Source: CAVZCC01 sp963773765
GTDB lineage: Bacteria; Actinomycetota; Acidimicrobiia; Acidimicrobiales; Microtrichaceae
Reading direction: 5' to 3'
Assembly (NCBI GenBank): GCA_963773765.1
Contig: CAVZCC010000004.1
Location: 1-64,000 of the forward strand
Length of the DNA stretch: 64,000 nt
Both the position numbers and the translations under genes were made by a program. The notes below the pieces were generated by a model. It did no database searches and was not told the origin of the DNA. It saw only the letters and a program-made list of their open reading frames with translations. Positions within the stretch are counted from its first letter, which is position 1. The number at the start of each line of letters is the position of its first letter. Shown here piece after piece: positions 41,700 to 49,946 of this stretch.

Positions 41700-41810
41700 T
41701 CAGCCCAGCAGGGCCCACAGCAGCACCAGCGTCGCGGCCAGGAGGGCCGCGCCCACGAAGACGTAGTCCCACGGCGACCGCCGCTGGGTGCGGTGCGGGT
41801 TCAGGCCCAT
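41700..41810 (-). CDS. Single-helix membrane microprotein, 36 aa
   Basis: MGLNPHRTQRRSPWDYVFVG followed by AALLAATLVLLWALLG. A basic cytosolic head and one membrane helix ending at the C-terminus. It lies 7 bases after the TMEM175-like gene and 8 bases before the zinc protein on the same strand, so the three are probably one transcript. I believe similar microproteins occur in related actinobacteria; role unknown. Confidence 0.6.
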   Translation of the reverse strand: MGLNPHRTQRRSPWDYVFVGAALLAATLVLLWALLG

Positions 41811-41817
41811 GACCGGA

Positions 41818-42588
41818 TCATCCCTCGCCGGGACCGGTCGTGTCGCCCCCGGCCCGGCCCCCGCGCCGGTTGCGGCCGAATCGGGACCCCCGACCCTGGT
41901 CGTCCACCACGGGCAGGTCCGATGCGCCCAGGCTGGTCGGCCGCCAGTGGTTGAGCACGGCGCCGATGACCGGTGCCAGGACCGCCCAGCTGACCAGGGT
42001 GAGCGTGGTGGACACGAAGGCGAGCGGGATGGTGACGGTGAACACCACCACCGGCTGCAGCGATGCCATGACCCACCACCGGAACGAGTCGCCCGCCAGT
42101 GCACTGCGGAGCAGCCCGGAGCGGTGGGCATAGGCGAACATGACGGTCTCCAGGCCGCTGATGGCGGCCAGCACCACCGCGAACACGATCACCGACATGG
42201 GGTTTCCCTCGTACTCGCCGACCAGGGCGCTCGGGAACGGCAGCACCGCCACGAAGGCGAGGTAGACCAGGTTGAGGCCCATCAGGTGGCGGTCGAAGGC
42301 CCGGAGGCTGGCGAAGAACGCGTGGTGGGCCATCCAGTAGCGGCCCAGCAGGATGAACGCCACGCCGAACGCCACCAGTTCCGGGACGAGGTCCCCCAGC
42401 CGGGACCACATGACCGACGGTGCGTCCTGGTCGCGGAGGATCGGGGTGATCCGCACCTCCAGCACCAGCAGCGTCATGGCGATGGCGTAGACGGCGTCGG
42501 TGAAGTTGGCCAGCCGGGCGAACTCCGGCTCCTCGCCCCGCCGCCACGACCGGGCCGGCAGGGGTCGGTCGTCCACCTCGGGATCCAC
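41818..42588 (-). CDS. TMEM175-like potassium channel family membrane protein
   Basis: A 256-residue protein with about six membrane helices. The first helix RLANFTDAVYAIAMTLLVLEV holds the F-(S/T)-D signature used as the pore filter in bacterial TMEM175 (DUF1211) channels. Further helices are LVAFGVAFILLGRYWMAHHAFF, LMGLNLVYLAFVAVLPF and VIVFAVVLAAISGLETVMF. Bacterial members form tetrameric K+-leak channels. The start is probably the GTG at 42588, which lies six bases after GATAAT read on this strand; an ATG at 42612 would overlap the divergent gene's start codon. Confidence 0.78.
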   Translation of the reverse strand: MDPEVDDRPLPARSWRRGEEPEFARLANFTDAVYAIAMTLLVLEVRITPILRDQDAPSVMWSRLGDLVPELVAFGVAFILLGRYWMAHHAFFASLRAFDRHLMGLNLVYLAFVAVLPFPSALVGEYEGNPMSVIVFAVVLAAISGLETVMFAYAHRSGLLRSALAGDSFRWWVMASLQPVVVFTVTIPLAFVSTTLTLVSWAVLAPVIGAVLNHWRPTSLGASDLPVVDDQGRGSRFGRNRRGGRAGGDTTGPGEG

Positions 42589-42593
42589 CGGGT

Positions 42594-42602
42594 CATTATC
42601 GT
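42594..42602. promoter_or_regulatory. Overlapping divergent -10 boxes
   Basis: The stretch CATTATCGT gives TATCGT (42597-42602) for the plus-strand enoyl-CoA hydratase, 8 bases before its ATG. On the minus strand it gives GATAAT for the TMEM175-like gene. Both transcripts would start at or very near the start codons. Confidence 0.45.
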
Positions 42603-42610
42603 GCCCGGCC

Positions 42611-43423
42611 ATGACCGACACGCTGATCCTCGGTGAGGGCACGGTGCTCCTGGACCGTTCCGCTGGCATCGCCACCATCACCCTCAACCGCCCCGACGTC
42701 CTCAACTCCATCAACTTCGAGATGTGGCACGGGCTCCTGGACGCGTTCCGGGCCGTGACCGACGACCCCGCGGACCGATGCGTGGTCGTCCGCGGCACCG
42801 GCCGGGCGTTCTGCTCCGGTGCGGACCTGTCCGACGCGGCGGAGGACCGGGGCGCGGCCGGGGTCGGGCGGACCCACATCGACAACATGCGCAAGATCGC
42901 CGAGGTCGCCCTGGCCCTCCACGAACTGCCCAAGCCGGTCGTGTCCGCCGTGCACGGCATCGCGGCGGGGGCCGGCCTGAACCTGGCGCTCGGGGCCGAC
43001 ATCATCGTGGCGTCCACCGAGGCCCGGTTCTGCCAGATCTTCGCCCGCCGGGGGCTGTCCATCGACTTCGGTGGCTCGTGGCTGCTGCCCCGGCTGGTCG
43101 GGCTGCACAAGGCCAAGGAGCTGACCCTGCTGGGCGAGATGGTCGACGCCGAGGAGGCCCACCGCATCGGCCTGGTCAACCGGCTCGCCGCCGCGGACGA
43201 CTTCGAGGAGGTGGTCGGCGACGTGGCGCGGCGCCTGGCCGACGGACCGCCCATCGCCCTCGCTGCGTCCAAGCGCCTGCTGAACGCGGGGCTGTCCTCC
43301 TCCATGGCCGAGGCCCTGGAGGCGGAGTCGTTCGTCCAGTGCGTCAACTTCGGGACCCGGGACGCGGTCGAGGCGGTGATGGCGTTCCTGGAGAAGCGAC
43401 CTGCCACGTTCGAGGGCCGCTGA
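42611..43423 (+). CDS. Enoyl-CoA hydratase/isomerase family protein
   Basis: A 270-residue crotonase-fold enzyme. ATITLNRPDVLNSINFEM and VVVRGTGRAFCSGADLSDA form the first oxyanion-hole block. KPVVSAVHGIAAGAGLNLALGADIIVAS forms the second, with the Gly-rich turn that polarises the thioester. At the place of the usual second catalytic Glu, LSIDFGGSWLLPRLVG has Asp rather than Glu, seen in the PaaG/isomerase-like branch. It acts in fatty acid or aromatic acid breakdown; the substrate is not defined. It has its own promoter. Confidence 0.88.
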   Translation: MTDTLILGEGTVLLDRSAGIATITLNRPDVLNSINFEMWHGLLDAFRAVTDDPADRCVVVRGTGRAFCSGADLSDAAEDRGAAGVGRTHIDNMRKIAEVALALHELPKPVVSAVHGIAAGAGLNLALGADIIVASTEARFCQIFARRGLSIDFGGSWLLPRLVGLHKAKELTLLGEMVDAEEAHRIGLVNRLAAADDFEEVVGDVARRLADGPPIALAASKRLLNAGLSSSMAEALEAESFVQCVNFGTRDAVEAVMAFLEKRPATFEGR

Positions 43424-43600
43424 GCCGCTGCCGGGCGAACCGGGGAGCGGTCCCCGGTCGGCGGAGCGGCGCAGTGTCGGGGCGTCTCCCTAGGGTGGGC
43501 GCCACGGGTCCGGTGAGCGGCCCCCGCCTCGCAGCACCCGCTGCCCCGCTCCACGCCGCCAGGCGTGCACGCGCCGCACCGGCGGCGCCCGGAGGTCGCC

Positions 43601-45115
43601 GTGCTCGCCGTCGCACCGTCCGCCACCCTGCTCGGGGTGGAGGGCCACCAGGTCAGGGTGGAGGTCCACGTCTCGGACGGCATCCCGGGGTTCACGGTCG
43701 TGGGCCTTCCGGACGCATCGTGTCGGGAGTCCAGGGACCGGGTCCGCGCCGCGCTCATGTGCAGCGGGTTCACCTTCCCCGTCCGGCGCGTCACGGTGAA
43801 CCTGGCCCCGACCAACCTGCGCAAGGTCGGTGCGGGCCTCGACCTGGCCATCGCCATGGCCCTGCTGGCCGCCAGCGGGCAGGTCCCGGTGCGCCTCCTG
43901 GACGGCCACGGGTTCATCGGGGAGCTCGGACTCAACGGGGCGGTCCGCCCGGTCGTGGGCATGGTGCCCCTGTGCGAGGCCGTCGGCCGGTGTCGTCCGG
44001 TCGTGCCGCTCCGGGACCTCGCGGATGCGTTGCTCGTGCGGCCCGACGCCGTGGGGGCGTCCTGCGTCCGGGACCTGGTCGCGTCGCTGCGGACCCAGGA
44101 CTGGCCGGCCGGGCCGGACGGCGCGGACGGTGCGGTCGAAGGTCCGGCGTTGCCGCCGGGCCCGGACCTGGGCGACGTGCAGGGCCACCCCGTCGCCCGC
44201 ACGGCGGTGGAGGTGGCGGCCGCGGGCGGGCACCACCTGCTCATGATCGGCCCTCCCGGCGCGGGCAAGACCATGCTGGCCGAGCGGGTGCCCGGCATCC
44301 TGCCGGACCTGGACGACGCCGGGGCGCTGGACGTGTCCCGGGTGCACTCCGCGGCCGGTGCCCTGCAGGGAGGGGGGTTGGTTCGCCGACCGCCGTTCCG
44401 TTCGCCGCACCACACCGCGTCGCTGGTGTCCCTCGTCGGCGGCGGGTCCTCGGTGCTGCGTCCCGGCGAGATCAGCTTGGCGTCGGGGGGCGTGCTCTTC
44501 CTCGACGAGATGGGGGAGTTCCCTGCTGCCCACCTGGACGCACTGCGCCAGCCGTTGGAGTCGGGGGAGATCCGGGTGTCGCGGGCCGCGGTCGGCGCCA
44601 CCCTCCCGGCCCGATTCCTGCTGATCGCCGCCACCAACCCGTGCCCGTGCGGTGCCGGCCCCACCGGTGCGTGCCGTTGCAGCCCGGCCCAGGTCGCCCG
44701 CTACCTGCGACGTCTCTCGGGGCCGCTGCTCGACCGCTTCGACCTGGGCGTGCGCGTGGATCCGCCGGACGCGTCCACGGTGCTGGGCTCCTCGCCCCCG
44801 GGCGAGTCCAGCGCGGCGGTGAGGTCCCGGGTCGCGGCGGCCCGTGAACGGGCCCGGGACCGCGGCGTGAGCGCCAACCGTCAGCTCCGGGGCCCGGCGC
44901 TGGAGCACCACGCCCCGCTGGAGCCGGCCGCGGTGGACCTGCTCCGGGGCCGCATGGAGGCCGGGCGGTTGACCATGCGCGGGGCGCAGCGGGTCCGCGC
45001 CGTGGCCCTCACCCTGGCCGACCTGGCCGGCAGCGACGGCCCGCTCGGCCCTGCAGAGGTGGCGTGCGCCCTGCACCTCCGGACCCAGGACGACCTGCTC
45101 GGGCTGCCCGCATGA
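43601..45115 (+). CDS. comM: Mg-chelatase-like AAA ATPase, ComM/YifB family
   Basis: A 504-residue AAA+ helicase-like ATPase. The family opening LAVAPSATLLGVEGHQVRVE starts at the GTG 43601, five bases after GGAGG (43591-43595); the open frame extends up to a GTG at 43565 but lacks such a site. Lon-substrate-like domain at 1-170, Walker A GPPGAGKTMLAERVPGILP at about 217-235, Walker B VLFLDEMGEF. Zinc-like Cys set CPCGAGPTGACRCSP, then RYLRRLSGPLLDRFDL. ComM promotes branch migration during natural transformation. The stop overlaps dprA (ATGA), a normal pairing. Confidence 0.93.
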   Translation: MLAVAPSATLLGVEGHQVRVEVHVSDGIPGFTVVGLPDASCRESRDRVRAALMCSGFTFPVRRVTVNLAPTNLRKVGAGLDLAIAMALLAASGQVPVRLLDGHGFIGELGLNGAVRPVVGMVPLCEAVGRCRPVVPLRDLADALLVRPDAVGASCVRDLVASLRTQDWPAGPDGADGAVEGPALPPGPDLGDVQGHPVARTAVEVAAAGGHHLLMIGPPGAGKTMLAERVPGILPDLDDAGALDVSRVHSAAGALQGGGLVRRPPFRSPHHTASLVSLVGGGSSVLRPGEISLASGGVLFLDEMGEFPAAHLDALRQPLESGEIRVSRAAVGATLPARFLLIAATNPCPCGAGPTGACRCSPAQVARYLRRLSGPLLDRFDLGVRVDPPDASTVLGSSPPGESSAAVRSRVAAARERARDRGVSANRQLRGPALEHHAPLEPAAVDLLRGRMEAGRLTMRGAQRVRAVALTLADLAGSDGPLGPAEVACALHLRTQDDLLGLPA

Positions 45116-46266
45116 CCGGGGAGCTCCCGCACGAGGCCTACCTGGCGGCCCTGGCCTCGCTCGCCCACCTGGGACCGGCCACGTTCCGTCGGCTGCTCGG
45201 CCTGGGGCCACCCGGCCAGGTCTGGGAGATGGTCCGGACCGGGCGGCTGCCCCCACGGGTCCTGGCCGACCTCCCGCCCGGATCGCGGGGACGGGCCCAG
45301 GGGTGGCGGGAATCGGCCCGGGCCCAGGACCCGGCCGAGGTCTGGGCCCGGTGCGTCCGTCTGGGTGTCGGGGTGACCTCCATCGGCTCGGCGTCCTATC
45401 CCCAGGCCCTGCGCCAGGATCCCGAGCCACCGGTGGTGCTGTTCCACCTGGGTGACCCGGACGTGCTCGCCGGGCCCCGGGTGGCGGTGGTGGGGACGCG
45501 CCGGGCCACGGGGTACGGGCTCCGGTTCGCCCATCACCTGGGCGCAGAACTGGCCTCGGCCGGGGTGTGCGTGGTGTCGGGCCTGGCCCTGGGGATCGAT
45601 GCCGCCGCCCATGCCGGTGCGGTGGACCGGGGAGGGGCGCCACCCGCCGCCGTCGTGGGGGGCGGCCTGGATGCCCCCGGTCCGGCCCGCAACGCGGCCC
45701 TGGCCCGTCGGATCGCCCGGACGGGCGTGGTGCTGTCGGAGGTGCCACCCGGTGTCGCGGCCCAGTCATGGCGCTTCCCCGTGCGCAACCGCATCCTGGC
45801 CGGGCTGGCCGACGTCGTCGTGGTGGTCGAGTCCGGCGCAGGAGGCGGGTCCATGATCACCGTGCGGGAGGCCCAGCGCCGGGACCGACCGGTGCTCGCC
45901 GTCCCGGGCCCGGTGGACAGCCCGGCGTCGGACGGGACCAACCAGTTGGTCTCGGAGGGCGCCACCATCTGCCGGGACGCGGACGACGTGCTCTGCGCCC
46001 TGGGGTTGGAGGGTGCCGTTCCCCGGTCGCCGGCACCGGCGGACCCGCGGCCCCGGCCCGACGGGCCCGCTGCGGCGGTGCTGGAGCAGCTGGGGTGGCG
46101 GCCGGTGTCGCTGGACCAGTTGGCGGGGGCCAGCGGCCTGGGCCTGGCGGAGTTGTCCGGCGCCCTCCGGTGGCTGGAGGACCATGCGTGGGTGGAGTCC
46201 AGGGGCGGGTTCGTGGAACGGGTCGCCCGCCCCACCATCCGCGCCCCGGACGGGCGCCGGCCCTAG
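45112..46266 (+). CDS. dprA: DNA-processing protein DprA
   Basis: A 384-residue Rossmann-like DprA/Smf that loads RecA on incoming single-stranded DNA. VAVVGTRRATGYGLRFAHHL and VVSGLALGIDAAAHAGAVD are the core. The usual SGxARGID reads LALGID here, with Leu in place of Arg, and the GCGLD-x-x-YP block reads GGGLDAPGP. FPVRNRILAGLADVVVVVES and GGSMITVREAQ are normal. A C-terminal winged helix (LDQLAGASGLGLAELSGALRWLE) is present. The two core substitutions suggest altered DNA binding. ATG overlaps the comM stop. Confidence 0.9.
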   Translation: MTGELPHEAYLAALASLAHLGPATFRRLLGLGPPGQVWEMVRTGRLPPRVLADLPPGSRGRAQGWRESARAQDPAEVWARCVRLGVGVTSIGSASYPQALRQDPEPPVVLFHLGDPDVLAGPRVAVVGTRRATGYGLRFAHHLGAELASAGVCVVSGLALGIDAAAHAGAVDRGGAPPAAVVGGGLDAPGPARNAALARRIARTGVVLSEVPPGVAAQSWRFPVRNRILAGLADVVVVVESGAGGGSMITVREAQRRDRPVLAVPGPVDSPASDGTNQLVSEGATICRDADDVLCALGLEGAVPRSPAPADPRPRPDGPAAAVLEQLGWRPVSLDQLAGASGLGLAELSGALRWLEDHAWVESRGGFVERVARPTIRAPDGRRP

Positions 46267-46285
46267 CGTCCAGGCAGCTGGGACG

Positions 46286-46301
46286 GGGCGGGACACCGCC
46301 C
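46286..46301 (+). terminator. Hairpin after dprA
   Basis: GGGCGG-GACA-CCGCCC, followed by TTCTCC. It lies 20 bases after the dprA stop and could end the comM-dprA transcript; the T content downstream is low. Confidence 0.35.
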
Positions 46302-46372
46302 TTCTCCGGTGTCGCGCGTGCCTTCGGGCCGGGAAGTTTGCACGATCGGGTGCGGTCACTCCCCGCGCTCGT

Positions 46373-46378
46373 TACGCT
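46373..46378 (+). promoter_or_regulatory. -10-like box before the xer gene
   Basis: TACGCT, 11 bases before the TTG start at 46390, with GAGAGAAG in between as a weak ribosome-binding site. Confidence 0.35.
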
Positions 46379-46389
46379 ACTGAGAGAAG

Positions 46390-47319
46390 TTGACCCCGGG
46401 TGAGGCGGTGCTGGTGCTGGAAGGGACGTGGAAGGTGGAGACGTTCATTGCGTCGGTGCCCCTGGCCGCGTCCACCCTGGACGTCTACGCCCGTGACCTC
46501 CGTGACTTCGCCGACTGGGCCGCCCGCTCCGGCTGTGACGGTCCGGCATCGGTGAACCGCTCCACCGTCCGGTCCTACCTGGCGCACCTCACCACCCGCC
46601 GCTACGCCTCCCGCACCATCGCCCGCAAGGCCGCTGCCCTCCGTCGCTACTTCGACTGGATGGTCCGCTCCGGTGGCGTCGCGGTGGACCCCACCGCCGG
46701 CGTCAGCGCCCCCGGCGGCGCCGCCCGCCTGCCCCGCATCCTCAAGGCCGATGAGCTGCACCAGTTGCTGGACGAGGGCCCCGACCGCGCCATGGACCCT
46801 GCCGGGACCTGTCGGGACGACGCCGTGGTGGAGATCCTGTACGGCTCCGGGCTCCGCGTCTCGGAGGTGTGCGGGCTGGACGTGGACGACGTGGACCTGG
46901 ACCGACGCCGCCTCACCGTGTGGGGCAAGGGATCCAAGCAACGGATCGTCCCCCTCAGCGACCCTGCCGCCGCCTCGTTGTCCGACTGGCTGGGCGGCGG
47001 GCGTGCCCGGTGGCTCGCGGAGCGGTCCCGCTCGGTCCCGCTCGACGCCTCCTCCGCCGCCCTGTTCCACAACCGCAGTGGCCGACGCCTGACCCCTCGG
47101 GACGTCCGCCGGGTCGTGGACCGCCGCTCACCGGTGCCCACCCATCCCCACGCCCTGCGCCACACCTTCGCCACCCACCTGCTGGACGGCGGCGCGGACC
47201 TCCGGGTGGTCCAGGAGCTCCTGGGCCATGCGGACCTGGCCACCACGCAGGTGTACACCCACGTCAGCCGAGAACGACTCCGCCGAGTCTTCGATGAGAG
47301 CCACCCGAGAGCCCGATGA
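46390..47319 (+). CDS. xerC: Tyrosine recombinase XerC/XerD type
   Basis: A 309-residue site-specific recombinase. All six catalytic positions are seen: R156 in GLRVSE, K180 in WGKGSKQR, H254 and R257 in HALRHTFATHLL, H280 in LLGHAD, Y289 in QVYTHV. The N-terminal SAM-like domain (ASTLDVYARDLRDFADWAA) is normal. It resolves chromosome dimers at dif with a partner Xer. The start is uncertain: TTG at 46390 follows GAGAGAAG, and a GTG at 46408 is also possible. The dprA-xerC-whiG order is known from Streptomyces. Stop overlaps the next gene by four bases. Confidence 0.92.
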   Translation: MTPGEAVLVLEGTWKVETFIASVPLAASTLDVYARDLRDFADWAARSGCDGPASVNRSTVRSYLAHLTTRRYASRTIARKAAALRRYFDWMVRSGGVAVDPTAGVSAPGGAARLPRILKADELHQLLDEGPDRAMDPAGTCRDDAVVEILYGSGLRVSEVCGLDVDDVDLDRRRLTVWGKGSKQRIVPLSDPAAASLSDWLGGGRARWLAERSRSVPLDASSAALFHNRSGRRLTPRDVRRVVDRRSPVPTHPHALRHTFATHLLDGGADLRVVQELLGHADLATTQVYTHVSRERLRRVFDESHPRAR

Positions 47320-48119
47320 GCACACGACTGCGAACCGACGGACCCACCGACACCGAGTTGGAGCAGCTCTGGTCGGACTACAAGGAGGACGGCACCGGCC
47401 CGGCCCGGGAGGCGCTGATCGTGCACTTCTCGCCGCTGGTCAAGTACGTGGCCGGCCGTCTGGCCGTGGGCCTGCCCCAGAACGTGGAGCAGGCGGACCT
47501 GGTGAGCTACGGCATGTTCGGGCTCATCGACGCCATCGACAAGTTCGAGCCGGCCCGGGGCTACAAGTTCGAGACCTACGCCATCAGCCGGATCAAGGGC
47601 TCCATCCTGGACGAGCTCCGGTCCATCGACTGGGTCCCCCGGTCGGTGCGGGCCAAGGTCCGCCAGATCGAGCGGGGCTACGCCAAGCTGGAGGCCAAGC
47701 ACCACCGGGCGCCGTCGGACGAGGAGCTGGCCCAGGAGCTCAAGTGGACCGACGACCAGCTCCAGACCGCCCTCAGCCAGATCTCCCACGTCGGCCTGGC
47801 CGCGCTGGACGAGATCCTGGCCGCCTCCGGTGACCGGGGGGAGGCCATCACCCTGGGCGACACCATCGCGGACCGCTCGTCGCACGGTCCCATGGGCGCC
47901 TTCGAGGTGGCGGAGACCCGCCAGCTGCTGGGCCAGGCCATCAACGGGCTGCCCGAGCGGGAGAAGATCGTGCTGACGCTCTACTACTACGAGAGCCTCA
48001 CGCTGCAGGAGATCGGCCGGGTGCTGGGGGTGACCGAGTCCCGGGTGTGCCAGATCCACACCAAGGCGGTCCTGCACCTGCGCTCGCGGTTCAACAGCAT
48101 CGACCGCGGCCCGGGCTGA
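47316..48119 (+). CDS. whiG: RNA polymerase sigma factor, WhiG/FliA family
   Basis: A 267-residue sigma-70 group 3 factor with regions 2, 3 and 4 and no region 1. Region 2: LIVHFSPLVKYVAGRLAVGL, DLVSYGMFGLIDAIDKFEP and YKFETYAISRIKGSILDELR, the FliA/WhiG form. Region 3: VRQIERGYAKLEAKHHRAPSDEEL. Region 4: GLPEREKIVLTLYYYESLTL and ESRVCQIHTKAVLHLRSRF. In Streptomyces WhiG starts sporulation; in flagellated actinobacteria the homologue is FliA. Without flagellar or sporulation genes here its target set cannot be told. ATG overlaps the xerC stop. Confidence 0.92.
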   Translation: MSTRLRTDGPTDTELEQLWSDYKEDGTGPAREALIVHFSPLVKYVAGRLAVGLPQNVEQADLVSYGMFGLIDAIDKFEPARGYKFETYAISRIKGSILDELRSIDWVPRSVRAKVRQIERGYAKLEAKHHRAPSDEELAQELKWTDDQLQTALSQISHVGLAALDEILAASGDRGEAITLGDTIADRSSHGPMGAFEVAETRQLLGQAINGLPEREKIVLTLYYYESLTLQEIGRVLGVTESRVCQIHTKAVLHLRSRFNSIDRGPG

Positions 48120-48191
48120 CCCGCCCGGTCCCGGCGGCCCCCCATTCGCTTCCCCTTCCGGCTCAACGAGCCCGCTCCGAAGGGGTGCACC

Positions 48192-48820
48192 ATGTCCTGG
48201 CAGATCCTGGCCCAGCGACGTCGGTCCATGTCCGTCGTCGTCGTCGTGGCCTCCGCCGTCCTCCTCCCGACCCTGTCCTGCTCCCGACCGCCGTCCTGCT
48301 GTTGACCGTTCCCGGTCCGGTGGCCGGTGCGTCGGCCGACGGTGGAGCGACCGTCGCGGCCGGTGGAGGGTCGCCCCCCGCTCCCTCGCCCGCCCGTGGG
48401 GACTACCGGCCACCGGTCGACGCCCCGGTGGTGGATCCCTTCCGTGAGCCGTCCGGTCCGTACGGCCCGGGGAACCGTGGCCTGGAGTACGCCACCACAC
48501 CCGGTGGCACGGCCCGGTCCATCGGTTCCGGGGTGGTGGTGTTCTCGGGCCAGGTGGCCGGACGCCTGGTGGTGAGCGTGTCGCACCCCGACGGCCTGCG
48601 TTCGGCCCTGACCGGACTGGGATCGGTCACGGTCGCGGTCGGGACGGTGGTGGCGCCGGGGACGCCCCTGGGCACCACCCTGGTCCGGCTGCACCTGGGC
48701 GTCCGTTCCGGGGGGCGCTACCTGGACCCGGCCCTGCTGTTCGGCTCCGGCCCGCCCCGGCGGGCGGTGCTGGTGCCGGGCCCGGGCCGGGCCCCGTTGG
48801 GAGGGCCCGGAGCGAGGTGA
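48192..48820 (+). CDS. Degenerate M23 (LytM-like) secreted protein, likely frameshifted
   Basis: AAGGGG eight bases upstream supports the ATG at 48192 (MSWQILAQRRRSMSVVVVVASAVLLPTL). That frame stops at TGA 48303-48305. Supplying one missing base near 48273 (CTG to CTGG) joins it to VLLPTAVLLLTVPGPVAGASA, giving a complete signal peptide, and to the rest of the protein. The mature domain (about 140 residues) follows the M23 fold, but HRG-x-D is NRGLEY and only the last His (RLHLGV) remains. Zinc binding and hydrolysis are unlikely; it may be a regulator of amidases, as EnvC-type proteins are. The location before rpsB is typical for M23 genes. An alternative start is the GTG at 48185. Confidence 0.65.
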
Positions 48821-48821
48821 C

Positions 48822-48827
48822 TACACT
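48822..48827 (+). promoter_or_regulatory. -10-like box of the rpsB-tsf operon
   Basis: TACACT, with TTGGGA at 48797-48802 as a possible -35. It gives a leader of about 120 bases before rpsB, long enough for ribosomal-protein feedback control, though no known fold was recognised. Confidence 0.4.
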
Positions 48828-48950
48828 GTCCCGTCGGCCCGATCCCGGGCCGTCACCTGGAGCTACATCAACCGCCCGGACACACCTTTCGGTCGCCGCT
48901 CGTCGGCGTCGTGGCCGGGTCTCGCCGAACCGAAGGGGAAGGAGCATCGC

Positions 48951-49946
48951 GTGGCCGCTGTCGTCACCATGAAGCAGTTGTTGGAGGCCGGAGTCCACTT
49001 CGGTCACCAGACCCGCCGCTGGAATCCCAAGATGAAGCGGTTCATCCACGGTGAGCGCGGGGGGATCTACCTGATCGACCTCCACCAGACGCTCAACGGG
49101 ATCGAGAAGTCCTACCTGTTCGTCCGCGACCTCGTCGCCGACGGCGGCACGGTGCTGTTCATCGGCACCAAGAAGCAGGCCCAGGACTCCATCCAGGGCT
49201 ACGCCGAGAAGTGCGGCATGCCGTACATCAACCAGCGCTGGCTGGGCGGCATGCTCACCAACTTCGAGACCATCTCCAAGCGGGTCAGCAAGATGAAGGA
49301 GTACCAGCGCATGCGGGACTCCGGTGAGTTCGAGGCCATGCCCAAGAAGGAAGCCCTCCTGCTCACCCGTGAGCTGGACAAGCTCGAGCGGAACCTCAAC
49401 GGCATCCGGAACCTGGAGCGCCTCCCCGACGCGGTGTTCATCCTGGACACCAAGAAGGAGGACATCGCGGTCACGGAGGCCAACAAGCTCGGCATCCCCG
49501 TGGTGGCCGTGGTGGACACCAACTGCGACCCCGACATCATCCAGTACGTCATCCCCGGCAACGACGACGCCATCCGCTCCGGTGGGCTGCTGACCCGGGT
49601 GATCGCGGACGCCGTGCTCGAGGGTCGCCTCATGCGGTCCAAGACCCACCCCGAGTCGGTGCCCCGCGAGCGCAGCGCGGAGGAGGAGGCCGAACGGGCC
49701 GCCACCCAGGCCCGGGCCCGGGCGGAGGCTGCAGCAGCCGCCGCCGAACGTGAGGCCCGCGTGCTCGCCGCCAAGGACGCGCCCGCCGACGAGTCGAGCG
49801 TGACCGAGCCCGCCATCGCCGAGCAGGACGTGGCCGAGGCGGAGGCCGCCACCGTGGTGCCCGCCCCGCCCGAGGTCACCGAGGTCGAGACCGCGGAGGT
49901 CGCCGCGGCCGACGCCGCGGTGGAGGCAGCAGAGGGGACCGACTGA
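48951..49946 (+). CDS. rpsB: 30S ribosomal protein S2
   Basis: A 331-residue S2. The core (1-230) is canonical: VTMKQLLEAGVHFGHQTRRW, FIGTKKQAQDSIQGYAEKCG, QRWLGGMLTNFETISKRV, FILDTKKEDIAVTEANKLGI and DTNCDPDIIQYVIPGNDDA. The last 100 residues are an Ala/Glu/Val-rich acidic extension, low in complexity. GTG at 48951 follows AAGGAG. The stop TGA shares its A with the tsf ATG. Confidence 0.97.
   Translation: MAAVVTMKQLLEAGVHFGHQTRRWNPKMKRFIHGERGGIYLIDLHQTLNGIEKSYLFVRDLVADGGTVLFIGTKKQAQDSIQGYAEKCGMPYINQRWLGGMLTNFETISKRVSKMKEYQRMRDSGEFEAMPKKEALLLTRELDKLERNLNGIRNLERLPDAVFILDTKKEDIAVTEANKLGIPVVAVVDTNCDPDIIQYVIPGNDDAIRSGGLLTRVIADAVLEGRLMRSKTHPESVPRERSAEEEAERAATQARARAEAAAAAAEREARVLAAKDAPADESSVTEPAIAEQDVAEAEAATVVPAPPEVTEVETAEVAAADAAVEAAEGTD

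Noticed and set aside
46390..47319. Phage or mobile-element integrase
   Set aside because: Its place between dprA and the sigma factor, and the Xer-type motifs, indicate the chromosomal dimer-resolution recombinase.
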